Part shown: positions 34,230 to 43,600 of the stretch, one piece after another
How positions within the stretch are numbered: position 1 is the first letter of the stretch
Layout: every line of letters begins with the position of its first letter
NCBI GenBank assembly: GCA_024278975.1
Contig: JAJRSD010000112.1
Span: 1-53,184, forward strand
Source: Bacteroidota bacterium
Lineage (GTDB): Bacteria; Bacteroidota; Bacteroidia; Bacteroidales; Prolixibacteraceae
Reading direction: 5' to 3'
Length of the DNA stretch: 53,184 nt
The notes under the pieces: generated by a model
Databases searched by the model: none
What the model saw: the letters and a program-made list of their open reading frames with translations, nothing else
What the model was told of the DNA's origin: nothing
Program-made: the position numbers and the translations under genes

Positions 34230-35648
34230 ATGAAAGAAGAGAGAGAAAATTACAGGGATGATGATTTAATCGAAGCAGTAAACCGTTTTAAACGCTCGCT
34301 GATTTCGGGAAGAACAAAATATTTTGACGTTGCCGAGTTTGAGAGTATTGTTGAGCAGTTGCTGGAGGAGGGAGATTATAAAGGGTCGAAAATTGCTGCC
34401 GAACAGGGGATTCATATTCACCCGAATGCAGTTACATTACAACTGAAATATGCTCAGGTTCTTATTAACACCGGTAAATACAAAGAGTCGCTAAACTATC
34501 TTCGTTTTGCTGAAACGGTTGATTCGAACAATCCTGACGTTCATCTGCTAAAAGGTTCGGCGCAAATGGTTATTGGGAACGAACCGGAAGCTCTTATTTC
34601 GTTTAATAAAGCGATAAAATATGCAGGGAAAGATATTGATGAAATTTTACACAACATCAGTTCGACATATATTCAGGTTGGTAAAATTTCGAAAGCTATA
34701 TACTATTTAGAGCAGGCGAACAGGGCAAATCCGAAAAATGAGTTCGTGCTAAACGACCTGGGTTTTTACTACGACCAGGCAAGATTGTATGAAAAAAGTA
34801 TAAAATATTACAATAAATATATCGACCTCGACCCGTTTAACGATGCAGTGTGGTTTAATCTCGGAACCGTTTACAACAAAACCGACAAGCACGAAAAAGC
34901 CATTGAAGCATACGAATTTGCACTGGCAATAAATGAAGATTTTTACATGGCAATTTTTAATATTGGGAATGCACTTGCCAATGCCGAAAGATATGAAGAG
35001 GCAATAGATAAATATAGTGAATATATTGAAACTGAACCACTTAACAGCGACGCTCATTGTTATATTGGCGAGTGTTATTTAAATCTCGATGACCACGGAG
35101 AAGCAGAGTTTTACTATAATAAAGCACTGGAATTCAACAAAAAAAATGATACTGCCATATTTGGTATCGGGTTAGTTTTATGGATAAATAAAAATTATAC
35201 CGAGAGTATTAAAAGTATTAAAAAGGCCATAAAAATTGACAAACAAAATTCGGAATATTGGTTTATTCTGGGAAGGGTAAATATTGATTCGGGTAACAAC
35301 GAAGATGCTTTAAAAGCCCTAAAGCAGGCAGCCAGATTAGATGCCGGAAATATCGAAATTTGGTTAACATGGACCGATTTACTTGCAGAAAATGATGATA
35401 TAAAAGCTGCAATCCGTATTTTAAAAAGGGGAATAAAAAACAATATCGACGTTATTTTAAAATATCGTTTAGTTGCTCTTTTTCTGGAAATAAAAAACGA
35501 AAAGGAGGCATTCGAACTACTTATAACGGCAATGAAACAGGAGTTTCAACAGATCAATTATCTTTTCGATATCTATCCAAAATCGCTTAAAAACAATGGA
35601 TTAAATAAAGTTATCGACGATTTCAGGAGAGATAATAATATGGAATAG
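34230..35648 (+). CDS. TPR-repeat protein
   Basis: A 472-residue cytoplasmic protein with about eleven TPR units from residue 40 to the end (NTGKYKESLNYLRFAETVDSN, KISKAIYYLEQANRANPKN, KHEKAIEAYEFALAINED, and others). There is no signal peptide. TPRs scaffold complexes; no partner is evident. The ATG at 34230 is used; a TTG immediately before it is also in frame. Confidence 0.85.
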   Translation: MKEERENYRDDDLIEAVNRFKRSLISGRTKYFDVAEFESIVEQLLEEGDYKGSKIAAEQGIHIHPNAVTLQLKYAQVLINTGKYKESLNYLRFAETVDSNNPDVHLLKGSAQMVIGNEPEALISFNKAIKYAGKDIDEILHNISSTYIQVGKISKAIYYLEQANRANPKNEFVLNDLGFYYDQARLYEKSIKYYNKYIDLDPFNDAVWFNLGTVYNKTDKHEKAIEAYEFALAINEDFYMAIFNIGNALANAERYEEAIDKYSEYIETEPLNSDAHCYIGECYLNLDDHGEAEFYYNKALEFNKKNDTAIFGIGLVLWINKNYTESIKSIKKAIKIDKQNSEYWFILGRVNIDSGNNEDALKALKQAARLDAGNIEIWLTWTDLLAENDDIKAAIRILKRGIKNNIDVILKYRLVALFLEIKNEKEAFELLITAMKQEFQQINYLFDIYPKSLKNNGLNKVIDDFRRDNNME

Positions 35649-35673
35649 GAATGTTCTCCGTCTCTTAAATCGG

Positions 35674-35705
35674 ACAGCCTGCCCCGCAGTTGCGGGGCAG
35701 GCTGT
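35674..35705 (+). terminator. GC-rich 15-bp hairpin after the TPR gene
   Basis: ACAGCCTGCCCCGCA pairs perfectly with TGCGGGGCAGGCTGT across a 2-nt gap, followed by TGGTTTTAACCAACGG, a second small hairpin. It is far more GC-rich than its surroundings and may be a dispersed element acting as a terminator. Confidence 0.75.
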
Positions 35706-35772
35706 TGGTTTTAACCAACGGATTAAATTTCAATATTGTTTCTTATCAACAAAACAAAAATTGAATTAACAA

Positions 35773-35807
35773 TTTGTATCAGCATTAAAATAATCTACTT
35801 ATCTTCG
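35773..35807 (+). promoter_or_regulatory. Candidate promoter of the riboswitch transcript
   Basis: TTTG at 35773-35776 and TATCTTCG at 35800-35807 (7 of 8 to TAnnTTTG). The gap is 23 nt, a little long. It would start transcription just before the riboswitch. Confidence 0.35.
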
Positions 35808-35814
35808 CACCGAA

Positions 35815-36004
35815 ATTATGGTTATCCTGTTCACATTCATTGAACAGAATTAAAAGGGAATCCGGTTAAAAACCGGAGCTGTACCCGCAGCTGTAAGTTC
35901 CAATTGTGCCATGCGCAATTTGTGTTGTTGAACTTTACGCCACTGTCCGTCAATCGACGAATGGGAAGGCATCAACAACCGGAATGAGCCAGAAGACCTG
36001 CCAC
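35815..36004 (+). promoter_or_regulatory. Cobalamin riboswitch
   Basis: The conserved AAAAGGGAATCCGG...CCGGAGCTGTACCCGCAGCTGTAA block is at about 35852-35896, followed by a variable arm, then GCCACTGTCC near 35939, GGGAAGGC near 35963, and GAATGAGCC-AGAAGACCTGCC at the end. This is the cobalamin-riboswitch consensus including the B12 box. It sits about 100 bp upstream of btuB, so high B12 should shut off uptake. No classical terminator is clear after it, so control may be at translation initiation. Confidence 0.95.
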
Positions 36005-36101
36005 TATTTCAAGAATAATAATTAAGCTTCGGGGTAAAAGCTTGAGAAATATTATCGGTATTTTTCACCTGTTTATCCAAAGCTCCTTTAAATGAAATTT
36101 A

Positions 36102-38029
36102 ATGAGGAGGTTTGTTGTTTTTGGTCTTTTGATTTTGGCATCGGGATTTTGTGCAGAGGCGCAAAAAAAGATTTCGCTATCTGATACAATTCAGATTGAG
36201 GAAGTAGTCAGTTATGGCGAACTTCGGAAATACCAAAGTGGCGCAAAAATAGAAACTATTACAGCTGACCAAATTAATCTTGCAAACGAAGGCGGCATCG
36301 AAAACATTTTAAAACGTTTCTCTCCAATCTACATAAAATCGAATGCCGGTGGACTTTCAACTATCCGTTTTCGTGGTACTTCGCCCGACCATACTTCAAT
36401 TAATTTTGGTGGAATAAATGTAAACTCACTCACACTCGGCCACTCTAATTTGTCGAATATTCCATCGTTTTTATTCGATGAAATTACTTTGCAATATGGT
36501 AGCTCTTCGGCGGTAAATGGTTCGGGGTCAATTGGTGGTGCAATATATTTGGGGTTGAGCAACGATTGGACAAACGGATTAAAAGTGAGTGCAAAAACTT
36601 CTGTTGGGTCGTTTGGAGAATTTCTTACAGGTGCAAAAGTTTTTACAGGAAACGGGAAGTGGGAGTCGGTTACAAGGTTGTACTACTACGAAAAGGAGAA
36701 TAATTTCCCGTTTAATAATCCTTACATCGGCGATGTTGAAAATCCGGGTGCGGTACGCGATATTCAGCAGGGAGCATCGATAAAAAATATGGGGCTTTTG
36801 CAGGAGATGAATTATAAATTCAATGCAAAACAATTCTTTAAATCGTCGTTATGGATTGAAAATAGCTGGCAACAGATTCAGCCAAATATGCAGAGTAACT
36901 ATAATTATAAAGGTGCGCACGAGATTGATAACGATAACATCCGATTTTGGTCGGATTATACTAATAACGAGAGTTTTGTGCGTTTTAAATTGGGTGCCGG
37001 TTATGTTCACGATTATCAGGTTTACGACAAAATTGAAGAGCAGATTATTGCCACCGACCGGTTGATTGGTGAGTTTCAGGCGACTACTGATTTCGATTCG
37101 GGACTGGGGTTAAAAGCCGGGGCAAAATATAAATATATAAAACCCAATGTATATTCATATTCCGATTCGGTTATCGATTTCGAGCAGCATTTCGATATCT
37201 TCTTTTCGTCGTTTTACAGGATAACTCCGAACCTGAAGTTTACACTTAATCTGCGTCAAACATTCGTTACAAATTTCGAATCTCCGTTTACACCGTCATT
37301 GGGTGCTGAATATATTTTACGTTCCGGTAATCAATCTTTTTTCAGGTTTACTTCGGCGGTGGCAAAGAGTTTTCGCGTTCCAACATTTAACGATCGTTAT
37401 TGGGGAACTCAGGGAAATCCGAATCTGAAACCCGAGTCGGGGAAAAATTTGGAAATGGGTGCAAAATTTAATTTCGATGACGAAACGGTTAAAACCACTG
37501 TCGGAATTAATACATTTTATATGGATGTTGACAACTGGATAGAGTGGCGCAATTTTGGCGAGTGGCGTGCCGAAAATGTACAGGAAGTTGTGAGTAAGGT
37601 GTAGAACTCACTTCAAATATATCGTTTCCGTTGGGTAAAATGAGAGCCGGATTTACACTTAATTATACGTTTAATATTGTTGAGCCGGTTGCCACAATTG
37701 AGGAAAATGGATTGTTGAACAGACAGATGAATTATGTGCCAATTAATATGGCAAACTCCTCATTCAAAATAAATTATAAACGGTGGAACTTTTTTGCTGA
37801 CGGACAGTTTACGGGCAAGCGATTTACCGATGATTTTGGAGATGAGCTTCCGGCAAATTTTGTTGCCAATTGTGGAGTGGGATACAAGTTAGAGTTCCCG
37901 AAACATATACTCGACTTAATGTTTTCGGCTAACAATGTTTTTAATACCGAATATCAGAACCAAAAATATTATGCCATGCCGGGGCGTTTTTTCCGGTTCA
38001 GTATAAAATACGATTTTATTAATTATTAA
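36102..38029 (+). pseudogene. btuB: TonB-dependent cobalamin receptor BtuB, frameshifted
   Basis: An outer-membrane receptor for cobalamin, about 642 residues if intact. There is a signal peptide, a TonB-box-like region (SDTIQIEEVVSYGEL), a plug domain (residues about 45-150) and the beta-barrel to a terminal aromatic strand. The frame is lost at about 37598-37599: a GG pair where GGG is expected gives a TAG at 37602-37604, and the next frame continues exactly with the barrel (GVELTSNISFPLGKM) to the stop at 38027-38029. One missing G accounts for it. It is preceded by a cobalamin riboswitch and followed by a BtuG-like gene. It could be a real null, a phase switch or an assembly error. Confidence 0.85.
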
Positions 38030-38054
38030 ATAACTCAAATTAAAATTTTAAACG

Positions 38055-39155
38055 ATGAAAAAGTTGATTAATTATTTTGCTATGCTGTTGGTAGTAACAG
38101 CGGTTTTTACAAGTTGCAACAAAACTGAAACTCCTGACGACCCGTTTCCAAGCGATCTGATAGAAGGTTGTTATATTGTAAATTATGGAAGTTTTGGTAA
38201 GGGTGGTGCAAGTATTTCGAAGTACGATTTCGATAAAGACGAGATAAATAATTTCTATTATAAATCGCAAAATGGCGGTAACGAGTTACTCTCAAATATT
38301 CAATACGCATTGCCTTATAACGACAGTATTTTTTTAATTGGAAACGCATCTGACCAGTTAATTACGGTTAATCCTTTTATGGAACAATCGTTGAATGGAG
38401 TTACCGATAAAATTGAGAATCCGAGATTTTGTATTGCCGATGGCGACTATCTCTATATCTCTTGTTTGGGTGCAAATCCTGACTGGGTAACAATGTCAGA
38501 TTCGTACATTTCGAAATATAATATTATTACCCGGAAGGTTGAAAAGAAATATATGATTCCAGGTGGTCCCGAAGGTTTGGCAATTACGAATGGTAAATTG
38601 TACGTAGCACTAAATTATAAAAATAGCATTGCAATTATTGATTTGACAACCGAAGATATTTCGGAAATTGCAACCCCTGCAGTAAGTTCTTATTTTGTTA
38701 AAGATAACAGTGGGAATCTTTATGTAACACAGTTGAGTACTTATAATAATAGCTCAACAGAAACGGGTATTGCATATATAAACAGTGTTAAAGATGAATT
38801 GGAAGAAACTTATAAGCTGGATAATGTTAGCACAAGTTATGGGACAATGATTGAGGCAAATTTTGATTTTTCGAAAATATATGTGATTACTTCTGCCTAC
38901 GATGCCAACTGGAATTTAAAAGGTGCTGTAACTGAATTTAATGTTGCAAATAAAACTTTTGAATCGGAAAATCTGATAAGTGATATCTCAGGAATATCGG
39001 GTTTGGCCGTTAATTCGAAAACAGACGATATCTATATTTTTTCGGCACAATCGACAACCGGAGTTGGTATGATGCAAATTTATTCATCGGCCGGGAATTT
39101 TGAAAAAGAGTACGAAGTTGGCGCTTTCCCTGTTGGTGCATTTTTTCTGGAGTAG
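38055..39155 (+). CDS. BtuG-like surface lipoprotein (beta-propeller)
   Basis: A 366-residue lipoprotein (lipobox ...VFTSC, Cys near residue 22) composed of repeated beta strands typical of a propeller (NSIFLIGNASDQLITVN, GDYLYISCLGANPDW, NGKLYVALNYKNSIAIID). It follows btuB by 25 bp under the same riboswitch. In Bacteroides thetaiotaomicron BtuG is a surface propeller that caps BtuB and binds B12 extremely tightly; position and fold support that role here. Direct sequence identity to BtuG cannot be measured here. Confidence 0.75.
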   Translation: MKKLINYFAMLLVVTAVFTSCNKTETPDDPFPSDLIEGCYIVNYGSFGKGGASISKYDFDKDEINNFYYKSQNGGNELLSNIQYALPYNDSIFLIGNASDQLITVNPFMEQSLNGVTDKIENPRFCIADGDYLYISCLGANPDWVTMSDSYISKYNIITRKVEKKYMIPGGPEGLAITNGKLYVALNYKNSIAIIDLTTEDISEIATPAVSSYFVKDNSGNLYVTQLSTYNNSSTETGIAYINSVKDELEETYKLDNVSTSYGTMIEANFDFSKIYVITSAYDANWNLKGAVTEFNVANKTFESENLISDISGISGLAVNSKTDDIYIFSAQSTTGVGMMQIYSSAGNFEKEYEVGAFPVGAFFLE

Positions 39156-39220
39156 TCCACTCCGAAAAGTTTTCAGATTAATGATTTGGCTTACTGAATC
39201 CATAAAAATAAGCAGAGTAT

Positions 39221-39249
39221 CCGCCAAACGGTTCCGAACCGCTTGGCGG
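39221..39249 (+). terminator. Hairpin after the BtuG-like gene
   Basis: CCGCCAAACGGTTC pairs with GAACCGCTTGGCGG (one mismatch), followed by GTTTC. It ends the cobalamin transcript. Confidence 0.75.
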
Positions 39250-39264
39250 GTTTCAGTAAATGCG

Positions 39265-39405
39265 GTAAAATATCTTGTCGTAGAAATAAGGTAATAAGGT
39301 TGTTTCTTCATAATCCCTAAGGTTAAAGATTTAAATATAAGGTTTTTAACCTTAGTAGAAAATCATTTACCCGACAGGTACAACCTTATTTTCTTATTAT
39401 TTGTA
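39265..39405. repeat. Dispersed fold-back element, copy 2
   Basis: The left half matches 15292-15405. Here the right side, ACAACCTTATTTTCTTAT near 39380, is the inverted complement (16 of 18) of ATAAGGTAATAAGGTTGT near 39286, and an inner CTAAGGTTAAA/TTTAACCTTAG is a perfect 11-bp dyad. The whole could form a long hairpin. It lies between converging genes. Confidence 0.7.
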
Positions 39406-39511
39406 AAAATTTCAATTTACAAACAAATACTATTAATTTTTTGGTAATCCAATTATTGGCATGAGTTCTGAAACAAATTATGCCAATAGCTTTGTTGAAA
39501 TATAATTCAGT

Positions 39512-39543
39512 AAAAATCCGATACTTTACAGTACCGGATTTTA
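39512..39543. terminator. Bidirectional terminator between BtuG-like and hyd genes
   Basis: AAAATCCGATAC pairs with GTACCGGATTTT (one mismatch) with A/T-runs on both sides. On the minus strand it ends the hydCBA message. Confidence 0.75.
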
Positions 39544-39603
39544 TTATTATTAGAAGTCCCCTAAAGTCGTATGAACAAATTGATATACTCTTTCTGCATT
39601 TTC

Positions 39604-39642
39604 TTCTCTTTATTTCTCCCTTTTGGGGAGGTTAGGAGGGAC
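39604..39642 (-). repeat. CCTCC-rich stop-codon repeat, copy 3
   Basis: On the minus strand AGTCCCTCCTAACCTCCCC followed by AAAAGGGAGAAAT. It begins 3 bp after the hydA stop and is in the hydA sense. Confidence 0.8.
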
Positions 39643-39645
39643 TTT

Positions 39646-41436
39646 TTAATATCTCTGCCTTTTAGTGTATTTTGTATGAAGCAGATGGTGCGATTTTTCT
39701 CCCAACGGTTTTCCCAAAAAGTCTTTATAAAGTTTTGTAACCTCCGGGTTTTCGTGAGACTTACGAAGTGTTAAAGAACCATCTTCAGCATAAATTGCTT
39801 CGGCACGTTTTTGGCGGATTTCGGGATTGGTTGGAATTGGCTGACCGCCGCCGCCAAGACAACCACCCGGACAACCCATGAATTCAATAAAATGGTAATC
39901 GGCTTTCCCTGACTTTACTGCATCCATAACAGTTTTTGCATTAATCAAACCGTGAGCAACCGCACATTTTACTTCAACTCCATCTAAAAAAGCCCACTCT
40001 TTCAGCGGTTTTTCTATTTTAATAGTTGCCTCTTTTATTGCCTCCATTCCGCGAACAGGTTTAATATTAAGGTTCTCAAATGGCACTTCGCGGCCGGTTA
40101 CAATTTCGTAAACAGTTCGTAATGCAGCTTCCATAACACCTCCAGTAACACCAAAAATAACTCCGGCTCCCGTTGACTCGCCCATTAATCGGTCGTATTT
40201 TACCGGTTCAAGTTTATTAAAATCGAGCCCGGCTTGTTTAATAAGAATAGCAAGTTCGCGCGTTGTTAAAACATAGTCAACATCACGGTAGCCGCTGTCG
40301 TGCATTTCGGGCCGGAACGCTTCAAACTTTTTAGCTGTACACGGCATTATCGATACCGAAACAATTTTATTTGGTTCAATATTCCGGGCTTTTGCGTAGT
40401 ATGTTTTTGCCAGTGCCCCAAACATTTGCTGAGGCGATTTGCAGGTAGAAAGATGACCGAGATGCTCGGGATACAGATGTTCTATATATTTTATCCATCC
40501 CGGAGAACATGAAGTTGCCATTGGCAGTTTTACATCTTTATCGCCATCAACAATAACCTTTTTTAAACGTGTAAGCAGTTCTGTTCCCTCCTCAATAATT
40601 GTAAGATCGGCAGTAAAATCAGTGTCAAGTACCGAGTCGAATCCCAGCCGTTTGAGGGCTGCAACCATTTGTCCGGTAACTCGTGTGCCGGGTTCAAGAC
40701 CCAACTCTTCGCCCAAACCTACACGCACTGCCGGAGCAGTTTGCACAACCACATGTTTATTCGGATTTGCAATTGCCTCCCAAACCTCTTCGATATAATT
40801 TTTCTCGACCAAAGCTCCGGTGGGACAGTGGTTTACACATTGTCCGCAATTTGTACAAACTACGTCGCGCATGTGTTTTTCGAAAAATGTAGTAATTTTC
40901 ATCTGGTCGCCTTTGTGCGATACTGTTAACGCATTTACACCCTGTAATTCGGCACAGGTTCTAACACAGCGTTGGCATCTGATACATTTACTGTCGTCTT
41001 TAATTATTGATGGTGAAAACGTATCGATGGAGTACGATTTTAACGGAGCTAACTCGATAAAATCCTGAGTCATTATTTTGTAGTCTGAAGATAGTTTTTG
41101 CAGTTCGCAGTTTCCGTTGCGGTAACATTTTGTACAGTCGGCATTGTGCTCTGCCAAAAGAAGTTCAATAATATGTTTTCTTGAGTTTCTTACTTTTAAA
41201 CTATTTGTAAGAATTTCCATTCCCTCTTCGCAAGGTGTGGCACAGGCAGCAGAGAGTCTGTTTTGTCCTGCTACCTCAACAACGCAAACACGACAATTTC
41301 CGGCTACACATAAATCTTTGTGGTAACAAAGTGTCGGAATTGTTATTCCCTGTTTCTCCGCTGCTTCAAGAATCGTTTTCCCTTTTTCAATATCAACAGG
41401 AAAACCATTTATAGATATATTTATTTTATTTGCCAT
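39646..41436 (-). CDS. hydA: [FeFe]-hydrogenase catalytic subunit HydA
   Basis: A 596-residue [FeFe]-hydrogenase that makes or uses H2. The N-terminal 2Fe-2S domain has C37, C43, C48 and C51; a His-Cys 4Fe-4S segment with C101, C104 and C110 follows; two 4Fe-4S sites have C151-C161 and C194-C204. The H-cluster motifs are P1 TSCSPGW (C310), P2 IMPCTAKK (C365) and P3 FMGCPGGCLGGGGQ (C522, C526). The last 55 residues are the small-subunit-like tail. All catalytic cysteines are present. It is the third gene of hydC-hydB-hydA, so electrons come from NADH through HydB. Confidence 0.96.
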   Translation of the reverse strand: MANKINISINGFPVDIEKGKTILEAAEKQGITIPTLCYHKDLCVAGNCRVCVVEVAGQNRLSAACATPCEEGMEILTNSLKVRNSRKHIIELLLAEHNADCTKCYRNGNCELQKLSSDYKIMTQDFIELAPLKSYSIDTFSPSIIKDDSKCIRCQRCVRTCAELQGVNALTVSHKGDQMKITTFFEKHMRDVVCTNCGQCVNHCPTGALVEKNYIEEVWEAIANPNKHVVVQTAPAVRVGLGEELGLEPGTRVTGQMVAALKRLGFDSVLDTDFTADLTIIEEGTELLTRLKKVIVDGDKDVKLPMATSCSPGWIKYIEHLYPEHLGHLSTCKSPQQMFGALAKTYYAKARNIEPNKIVSVSIMPCTAKKFEAFRPEMHDSGYRDVDYVLTTRELAILIKQAGLDFNKLEPVKYDRLMGESTGAGVIFGVTGGVMEAALRTVYEIVTGREVPFENLNIKPVRGMEAIKEATIKIEKPLKEWAFLDGVEVKCAVAHGLINAKTVMDAVKSGKADYHFIEFMGCPGGCLGGGGQPIPTNPEIRQKRAEAIYAEDGSLTLRKSHENPEVTKLYKDFLGKPLGEKSHHLLHTKYTKRQRY

Positions 41437-41457
41437 TTTTTAAGTTTTTCCGGTTAA

Positions 41458-42642
41458 TTAATAGATCATCTCTTCGTGGAAATTTTCGACAATTGAAGAG
41501 AACGAATTTGCCACAGATTGTCCCAATCCACATTTTGCTGTTAACTGCATTGTCTCTGTTAACCGCATCAGTTTATCGAGATAAGATGCTGGCTTTTCGC
41601 CACGTTTTACCGCTTTAATTCCCAACAAAAGTTGCTGACAACCAACGCGGCACGGTGTACATTGTCCGCACGACTCTTCCCTGAAAAACTCGAGGTAATT
41701 GTCGAGCACATTAAACATCGAACGCGAGCTGTTGAATAGCATCATTGAGCCACCGGTTGGTAGCGATATTCCAGTTAGTTTTCCTTTAAATCCGATTGCG
41801 GCATCTTTAAACTTTTTACGTGGTACCAAAAATCCGGAAGCTCCACCTACCTGAACAGCTTTTGTGTCGCCATCGCCAAACTCGTAAACAAAATCCTGAA
41901 GGCTCATTCCCAGTTCCAGTTCGTAAATTCCCGGTTTTGGCGTGTCTCCCGAAACAGAGAAAAGTTTTGTTCCGCGTGAGTATTGAACGCCGAGATCGTA
42001 GAATTTTTTTGCACCGTATTTAAATATTGTATAAGTGTGAACAAGTGTTTCTACATTATTTATTACCGTTGGTTTTCCCAAATAACCTTTTTGTGTGGGG
42101 AATGGTGGTTTGTTGCGGGGTTCGCCGCGCCTGCCTTCCATCGACTCCATCAGTGCAGTCTCTTCTCCGCAAATATATGCGCCACTGCCCATAAAAATTT
42201 CTATTTTAAAATCGAAGTCAATTTCATTGCAGTAGTATTCAAATTCTGCAATTTCCTTTATTAATTCAGGCTCAAGAAATTTGTATTCGCCTCTAAGGTA
42301 AATGAAACCTTTCTTTGCACCTGTAACATAGCCGCAAACTGCCATTGCTGTGAGTACTTTATACGGAACTTTCGAAAGAATTTCGCGGTCTTTAAATGTT
42401 CCCGGCTCACCTTCGTCTGCATTGCAAATAATATATTTTTCGTCTGATTCTTCCTCCGAAGTAAATTTCCATTTTAACCCGGTTGGAAACCCTGCGCCTC
42501 CGCGACCTTTTAATTCCGAACTCATAAGTTCGTTTATTAATTCGCTTGGTTTTCTTTTTATGGTAGATGATAAAACTTTTTCCCAGTCGTTTTCATTTCT
42601 GAAAATAAAATCTACTCTTTTTAGTTGATGTGAATTTGCCAT
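41458..42642 (-). CDS. hydB: NADH-binding hydrogenase subunit (NuoF-like, HydB)
   Basis: A 394-residue NuoF-family flavoprotein: NADH/FMN site GRGGAGFPTGLKW near residue 47, NADEGEPGTFKDR, GAYICGEETALMESMEGRRGEPR near 155, and the 4Fe-4S motif SCGQCTPCR with a later C near 328-372. Many bifurcating HydB proteins are about 600 residues, with a thioredoxin-like N-terminus and a C-terminal two-cluster ferredoxin domain; both are missing here. It lies 21 bp before hydA and 12 bp after hydC. Confidence 0.92.
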   Translation of the reverse strand: MANSHQLKRVDFIFRNENDWEKVLSSTIKRKPSELINELMSSELKGRGGAGFPTGLKWKFTSEEESDEKYIICNADEGEPGTFKDREILSKVPYKVLTAMAVCGYVTGAKKGFIYLRGEYKFLEPELIKEIAEFEYYCNEIDFDFKIEIFMGSGAYICGEETALMESMEGRRGEPRNKPPFPTQKGYLGKPTVINNVETLVHTYTIFKYGAKKFYDLGVQYSRGTKLFSVSGDTPKPGIYELELGMSLQDFVYEFGDGDTKAVQVGGASGFLVPRKKFKDAAIGFKGKLTGISLPTGGSMMLFNSSRSMFNVLDNYLEFFREESCGQCTPCRVGCQQLLLGIKAVKRGEKPASYLDKLMRLTETMQLTAKCGLGQSVANSFSSIVENFHEEMIY

Positions 42643-42654
42643 AATTTTCTGAAT

Positions 42655-43131
42655 TTAATTTTGACCATTTTTCTTCATGTAATCAGCAAGTATTTCTCTA
42701 ACTTTTTCGGGTGTTAATTCTGTATAAACTTCGTTGTTTATTAGCATTGCCGGAGCTTTATGGCACCAGCCCAAACAGTTAGATTCCAGTAGTGAAAAAC
42801 GCTTGTCGGGTGTTGTTTCTCCCAACTTAATTTTTAGCATGTCTTGAATAGCAAACAATACTTGGTTTTTTCCTTTCATTGCACAGGCAATAGTTTTACA
42901 AATACGAATTATGTATTTGCCTGCCGGTTTTGTTTCGATAAAAGAGTAGAAAGTTGCCGTGCCGTAAACATCGGCTGCCGGAATATCTACCTCGCGGGCA
43001 AGTTCGACCATAGAATATTCCGAGAGGTAATTCTCCTGCTCTACAATTGCCTGCATAATTGGCAGAAGACTTTCTCTCTTTCTTCCATGTTGATCGGCTA
43101 GATTTTTGATTAAAGATTGTATTGAGTCCAT
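42655..43131 (-). CDS. hydC: NuoE-like 2Fe-2S hydrogenase subunit (HydC)
   Basis: A 158-residue thioredoxin-like 2Fe-2S protein. Cluster ligands are in CKTIACAMKG (C-x4-C) and NCLGWCHKAPAM (C-x3-C), as in NuoE. It passes electrons from HydB FMN towards HydA. It is the first gene of hydCBA; a minus-strand TAAATTTG box with a TTG 21 nt away lies at 43263-43294. Confidence 0.9.
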   Translation of the reverse strand: MDSIQSLIKNLADQHGRKRESLLPIMQAIVEQENYLSEYSMVELAREVDIPAADVYGTATFYSFIETKPAGKYIIRICKTIACAMKGKNQVLFAIQDMLKIKLGETTPDKRFSLLESNCLGWCHKAPAMLINNEVYTELTPEKVREILADYMKKNGQN

Positions 43132-43262
43132 AAATAAATAAATAATAAATAGTTGAAAATCAGTTATCAGTTGTTTTTGTTAAATAGAGCGCCATTTAAG
43201 GCTGGGTCGGTAGCTTTATTTTGCCATTATTTTGATATCAGGCAATTTTGTATTATTGAGAA

Positions 43263-43294
43263 CAAATTTAATCAGCAGATTTTTTAAAACCCAA
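43263..43294 (-). promoter_or_regulatory. Candidate hydCBA promoter
   Basis: On the minus strand TAAATTTG (43263-43270) fits the -7 element, with TTG at 43292-43294 after a 21-nt gap. The start codon is about 132 bp downstream. Confidence 0.4.
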
Positions 43295-43444
43295 GAAGTT
43301 GTTGTTTAACATGATGTTATTCAACATATTTATGGAAAAGTAGTTTTAGATTGTTATTCAATATAATTATTGTTTAATTGAAGTTGATCTATTTTGTGGT
43401 GGAAAATAGAATAGCATGGGAAAAATCATGTACATTCTAAATAA

Positions 43445-43600
43445 GCGATTTCAAAAAAAATTAATCTTAAAAGCGATACAACTTTAACGGTTAGCTTGGT
43501 TCCAAACACTCAAGATAAGAATCATCGTAAAAGTCAGAATGATTTACATGCCGATGCTAAAACTCCGAAAAAGTATTCCGGTCTTAATCGAAAAAGGTAA
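43445..43600 (+). pseudogene. Possible decayed 3' end of a gene
   Basis: An open plus-strand frame with no start codon reads ISKKINLKSDTTLTVSLVPN, then a basic tail ending SGLNRKR, with TAA at 43598-43600. The DTTLTVSL piece resembles the end of PEGA or carboxypeptidase-regulatory-like domains. It abuts the stop of the phosphatase-like gene. It may be a chance frame. Confidence 0.3.

Noticed and set aside
37598-37604. Programmed ribosomal frameshift in btuB
   Set aside because: There is no slippery heptamer or downstream stem at the site; a one-base deletion or sequencing error is simpler.
40669-40929. Plus-strand frames inside hydA
   Set aside because: They lie opposite conserved iron-sulfur motifs of HydA; the Cys-rich look is a shadow of those codons.
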